From Prochilodus magdalenae (taxonomy: Eukaryota; Chordata; Actinopteri; Characiformes; Prochilodontidae), in contig JAMWET010006765.1 of the NCBI GenBank assembly GCA_024036415.1, positions 87,501-151,500 of the forward strand: 64,000 nucleotides of DNA, read 5' to 3'. The stretch's first letter is position 1. The number at the start of each line of letters is the position of its first letter. Below, piece by piece: positions 59,231 through 64,000 of this stretch. The position numbers and the translations under genes were made by a program. Under the pieces are notes generated by a model. It was not told where the DNA came from. It saw nothing but the letters and a program-made list of their open reading frames with translations, and searched no databases.

Positions 59231-59309
<79 letters not shown>
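59199..59309. repeat. Long (TA)n microsatellite
   Basis: About 110 bases of TA with a few GTATATAT interruptions at the left end, then pure TA to 59309. A SINE-B copy begins about 20 bases further on. Confidence 0.96.
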
Positions 59310-59311
<2 letters not shown>

Positions 59312-59327
59312 CCATTTCTGCTTTGTG

Positions 59328-59562
59328 TTCTCCATTTACCTCATCCATAAAGTGAAAGACCCACAAACACACACACACACTAGGGGACAGTGAGCACACT
59401 CGGCCGGAGCAGTGGGCACCCCTGTCGATGGCACCCAGGGAGCATTGGGGATTAGGTGCCTTGCTCAAGGGCACTTCAGTTGTGTTGCTGTGGGTTCAGG
59501 GAATCAAACCTGCAACCCTCCAGTCACAAAGCTGCTTCCCCAACCTCCAGTCTACTAAGCTG
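59328..59562 (-). mobile_element. tRNA-derived SINE, family B, diverged
   Basis: It matches the 38.2 kb and 62.8 kb copies across the B-box (ggtttgattccctgaaccc) and the aaggcacctaatcccc body. The tail is truncated and faces a long (TA)n tract that ends at 59309. Confidence 0.75.
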
Positions 59563-62500
59563 CTCTATATGGTCCAAGGTTTGAGAAACTGTCCCGAGTG
59601 AAATGTGCAGAGTAAACTTCCAGGACCTTCTGAAAGAAGCTGGAAGCTGGGCTTCTTATTCACCAGCTTGTTTTGCTAAATGTATATGCCACCTTAAATG
59701 GTGTCATAGTTTCATTCTGGTGCCCAAACAAGCTGTAGCATTTAAGATGGAAGAGAGCACTTGATCAAGAAGTTAGTGAATCCTTCAGCCTCATTTTAAG
59801 ATGATCATCATCCATGCCCATTCATTCAAGATCATCATCCATGCCCTTGGGAAGGTTATGAAAAGTACTGGGACCCCTTCACAGCCTGGAATTATACAAT
59901 TCCGCACATAGTCCTCTATTTTCTCTGCTGTTGTTCCTCATTGCTTTGCAGGGCTAGAATGAGGGCTGGTCTTTTCCACTCCAAGACAGCTGTAATATTT
60001 AACTTAAGGATTCACTATACAGCTGCACTATATAAAGTAAAAGCGGTTGTTTAAATGTATTACCAGTTTAAATATCTCTGTGTAAGTCATAGCTGCTGCA
60101 AGTGCTATTGAACCCAATGTAAAGCCAGTGTGCACCACAGTGAGCACAGTTTATACACAGCAAAACAAGGCCACCAGTATCAGAAAAACAGCTATTAATC
60201 ACACACGTCTTTGAATTACTGAGAAAACCAAGAGATTCCTGGTATTTTGAATGTGGGATGGAGGGAATGCCGTTCTACTAAATGGTGGGTTTATCTGCAC
60301 TGCAAACGTTACTATCTCTGTATCGTAATTTAGCACACACATCACACGCCATGCAACGTGACAGAGGTTTGGGCACCTCATCAAATGAAACATAAAACTG
60401 GTTGATGTGGACAAATAACTGAACAAACCACAAGAGCGAGCGAGTGCTCAGGTTTCTCAGAGCTTAGTGCGTCATTAGGCACTTTTAACCTGTCTGTCAC
60501 ATGTTGAGTCCAGCACTTCTGCAGGGACAGTGCATGTGCGAAGACTTGTATTGCATAACAGAGTCTGCAGAGACGCAGAGGCATCTCTCATCACTGACAC
60601 ACACAGATAAGCACATGCTCACTCCATATTCCCAGAGTGAGTTTGAGGCGTGGGCTGTGGATGGTTTAGGAGAGAATCAGAGGTCATATTCATGCATGTA
60701 TGTATACAAACACAGGGTTGAGCTAAATACTTTGAAAAGTAGTGCTGACTGAACACTTAACACACTGTGCCAAGCTTCAACAGTAGCAGGTCATGTTTGG
60801 TTAAGTCAAGTTGTGGTACATTCAAGCTTATACTATATTAAATGAATTGGAGGACCATAATGATTTTCCAGTTCTGTATGATTATCTACTTAGCACAAGT
60901 ACAGCCAGCAAATAAGTTTTAAAGTTTTAGCTTTAAAGCCAGATTTGAATCTTCATTCACTAGATATAACAGTGTGTTAGGGCTGTAGTTGTTTTCAGTT
61001 TAACCCGATGACACAGAATTGAGTGTTAACAATCTTGAAATTCTTCTGTCAATATTTTTCATTAAAAAAATTCACCTGTTTAAAGGAAGTTACAAAATTC
61101 TCAACATGATTTTGTTTTATGAAGCAAAACGAATTGCATATACCAATAACAGAATCAAACTACCAACTTGACTCCAAGATGGCTGAGTGAGTTTAAATGA
61201 ATAAAGTCACAAAATGCAAAACACTAGCACTAAGCTTATCACTGGTGAACATGTCCAATACTGAGGACACTGTTAAGTTCCATTCATCCCTCAACGTAGT
61301 TCACTGAGATTAATAAATGAGCATCAGTTTGGTTTATCAGTCTACTCAGGCTTTAGCATGAACGTTGTAAAGAAGCTGTTTTACACTTTGTCTTTACACT
61401 CCATGTGCTGAATTTCACTCTCTGCTACCCAGAGGTATAAGATGCATAAACTAATTAAAGAAACAATCATGCATTCATGATGATGCAACCTGTCAAATTA
61501 TTTCCCAAATAAACAGGGGGCAGCATATTACCAGAAAGTTGTGATCTCCACCCTTATTGCTTCTCCCTCTTTTGAGTTCAGCTCTGAATTTTTAAAAATT
61601 ATTTGAATTTTTTATGCAGGCAAATTATTGTTCCTCTGAAATATCTCTGGAAAATGAATAACTTGTACTTAATTTCCATTTTGACTAGATGATACTTGTC
61701 AATCAAACTAATTAATTATCAAAAGTATAAAATACTTCATTCTGAACTTTGGGGGTGGGGGGTGGGGGTGTTGGGTGGCTATGGCATTTTAAAGGGGGGT
61801 GGAATAAAAGAATTCAAGTTATTCTAGAAATAATTCTAACATGCTGGCCGGACTAAATACAGATACTTCTGTATTCTGAATACATATTTATAATTCTTCA
61901 ATTATGCAAATTAGTATTCCTCACTTTTAAAATAAAATGTTATAATAGTCATAGTTAGCAAAGTCAGTGTATCACCCTGTGTACCTATATGTGCTCATAT
62001 AAACATTCAAAGGTAAAGCTCTGCTGAGTATGTACATTAAACATTCTGATCTGATATTTAACCCTGTGCATGATGCATTTCTGCTGCTTGATTAAATATG
62101 ATTTCAGTGCTGTTAGTAACATCTTACTATAACTCTGATTCCCTAGCTGTGTGAACAAGTGACCTCTCTACTTTCTACGTGTGTGTGTGTGTGTGTGTCT
62201 GGGATTGACAGACATATCTGTTACGCTAGTTATGTAAGAGCTCTGCAGGCACTTTGTTGATAGGAGGACAAACACCCTCGCATGCCTCATGCTTTTAATA
62301 CCAAACTGAAAAGTCTCTCGTGGCCGGCCGGGTCACGTATCCCTTACAGGAATGGCCTTCGTTACATTTAAATGTGTCTGCATCCGTTAACAGTCGTTAT
62401 ACGAAGTCAGAGACATCTTCTCATTTACTGGACATCAGGTATGCTACACGTTCCAGTGAGAAATTCATTTCTTCAGGAACAACTACAGTCAGGCCTCACC

Positions 62501-62836
62501 CACTAAAGCATTTCGCATAGACTTTACCTCTATTATGATTTCTCCTCTTTTTCAAAGAAATCTGCAGCAGCATTTTTCACATATCCAAAGTTTAGTCTTA
62601 GAAGTTGGTCACATTTTCTGCTTCTCACTGTCCAAGTAATCCCATTCAGTGATGCTGAGGTCTGCCAGTGGTCAGTTCATAGTTCTTAGAACACCAACAG
62701 CCTTTTTGACTCCTTAGCTTTTCTCAGTAACAGCTACCAGGTTGTTAGGGTTCTCATTATCCCTAGAATGTGTTTTGAACCCTGCCCTGTGACGGATTGG
62801 CGGCCTGTCTAGGCAGTTTCCTGCTTTCTGCCCAAT
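59563..62836. other. Intergenic, no gene recognised
   Basis: AT-rich unique DNA with a G-rich run at 61751-61801. The ORFs are short and unremarkable. Confidence 0.55.
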
Positions 62837-63087
62837 AAGGCAGTCGTGGGCTGGAGGTTAGGGAACCAGTCTTGTGACCGGAGGGTCGCTGGTTCGATTC
62901 CCTGAACTGACAGTAACCCCTAATTGCTCCCTGGGTGTCGTGTATTGGGCTGCCCACCGCTCCGGGTAAAGGTGCTCACTGCCCCCTAGTGTGTGTGTTC
63001 ACTAGTGAGTGTGTTTGTGGGTGTTTCACTTCATGGATGGGTTAAATGTGGAGATTAAATTTCCCCACTGTGGGATTAAAATCTAAA
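62837..63087 (+). mobile_element. tRNA-derived SINE, family B
   Basis: Head ggcagtcgtgggctggaggt, B-box ggttcgattccctgaac, body ctgccccctagtgtgtg, tail tttccccactgtgggattaa. It is the best-preserved head of the three family B copies. Confidence 0.82.
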
Positions 63088-64000
63088 CACTGGCATAGGC
63101 TCCATGACCCCACTTGACCCACAAGTATGAGCATGAATGTTTTAACTCCAGTTTTAGAAACCTTTTTAAAAGAACCCATCAGTAAGATGATGCAACCTGT
63201 CAAAATAGAGGGCAGCATATCCCAAAAAGTGGTGTCCTCCCTACTGTAAAAAATAAGGAAATGACAATCCTCCTTCCTCCTCACTCCTTACCAGGCTAGA
63301 TGAAATGTTGTGAGTTCAGCTTAGAAAAATGTATACTCACCGTCAGACATCAGTGTGTTGGACTAGACATATACTTATTAAGTAGAGCTTAAATAATCTA
63401 ACGTCTTCTAGCTTCAGTGTGTGGGACCGATGAGGATAAATGTGTGTGTGTGTGAGATGGAAAGAGTAAGGGAAAGTGAGGGGTAGGGGTGACTGTGACA
63501 TTTGACGGGGTGGAATGAAAGAACAGATAGATAGAACAAGAACACTCAGGATTAACAGATCAGAGGAAGAGTACATCTCTGTCTGTTCCCCTACTCAGTA
63601 CAGATTCTGTTGGTTTAGTGATTGATATCTATTAATATCTGCCCGAGTACAGAGAGATCGAGACAACTCTGATTACAGCCAGGGTGTATACTTTAACGAA
63701 AGTTGTTTGTGCACTTGAGAGAGGGTTGGGGGTGGGGGGGGATCAACGGCATACAGCATGTTCAATAGCACCCTCATAAAAGAGCTATGAGCATGTGTTG
63801 GAGTTCCTTCCTGTTCTCTTAGCTGCTCATGCTTTACCAGAAGCATTACTTCATTAGCAGCAGGTGAATGAAAGTGAACTCCATTGTACGCTGCTATTAT
63901 TAGCGTGTTAGCATTATGCTTCATGTGCTCCTCCAGACGAGCTTCTCACTATTCAGTGTCGGTGCGTTAATGAGATTACACTGTATTCTTATCTGTAGTC
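63088..64000. other. Intergenic, no gene recognised
   Basis: No supported gene or repeat except a short (TG)n near 63441 and a G-rich run near 63731. Confidence 0.5.

Overview
The window looks like nuclear DNA from a ray-finned fish, probably a teleost. It has small, widely spaced vertebrate genes with GT-AG introns, long AT-rich intergenic DNA, abundant (CA)n, (TA)n, (GATA)n and trinucleotide microsatellites, tRNA-derived SINEs, many decayed Tc1/mariner copies and fish-type non-LTR LINE fragments. The repeat style recalls otophysan (characin or catfish-like) genomes, but that is an impression and not a demonstrated assignment.

Two protein-coding genes can be supported, both on the + strand. 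The first is a single-exon Reprimo-like gene (rprml, CDS 17849-18190, 113 aa). It sits in a CpG-rich block and has a polyadenylation signal at 19033. The second is a prr29-like gene (proline-rich protein 29, DUF4587 family). I assembled it by hand from six coding exons between 48066 and 55605. All five introns are GT-AG with compatible phases, the product is 190 aa, and a polyadenylation signal lies at 55693. A CpG-rich, promoter-like block (about 47185-47870) precedes it. The two genes are unrelated in function, so there is no operon logic; their linkage may be old synteny. A possible signal-peptide ORF at 58781-58942 is only a candidate.

Layout: 1-17.5 kb is intergenic DNA with LINE 3' ends (about 520-1111 and 2341-2967), SINE-A copies, a Tc1-like relic (about 6190-6620), a foldback MITE (7731-8129) and a repeat nest (12.56-14.84 kb). 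17.6-19.05 kb is rprml. 19.8-21.35 kb holds two trinucleotide arrays. 21.6-25.3 kb holds Tc1-like relics, including a 533-bp element with perfect 31-bp terminal inverted repeats, and a LINE fragment. 25.3-32.4 kb is nearly featureless apart from a degenerate AT-rich tandem repeat and an hAT-like copy. 32.4-37.3 kb holds LINE reverse-transcriptase relics, microsatellites and two different Tc1-like pieces placed head to head. 38.2-44.7 kb has SINE-B, a Tc1-like fragment, and a (GT)n tract joined to a large 46-bp-unit minisatellite. 46.4-47.9 kb is a polypyrimidine tract followed by the CpG block. 48.07-55.70 kb is prr29. 55.85-64 kb is intergenic DNA with transposon ends, a long (TA)n tract and two SINE-B copies.

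I saw no tRNA, rRNA, CRISPR array, viral gene or clearly new multi-gene system. The most notable points are the spliced prr29 model, a (TG)n tract pressed against one of its 3' splice sites, a start-stop-sized uORF just before rprml, and a SINE insertion whose empty site can be read from a second copy of its host transposon in the same window.
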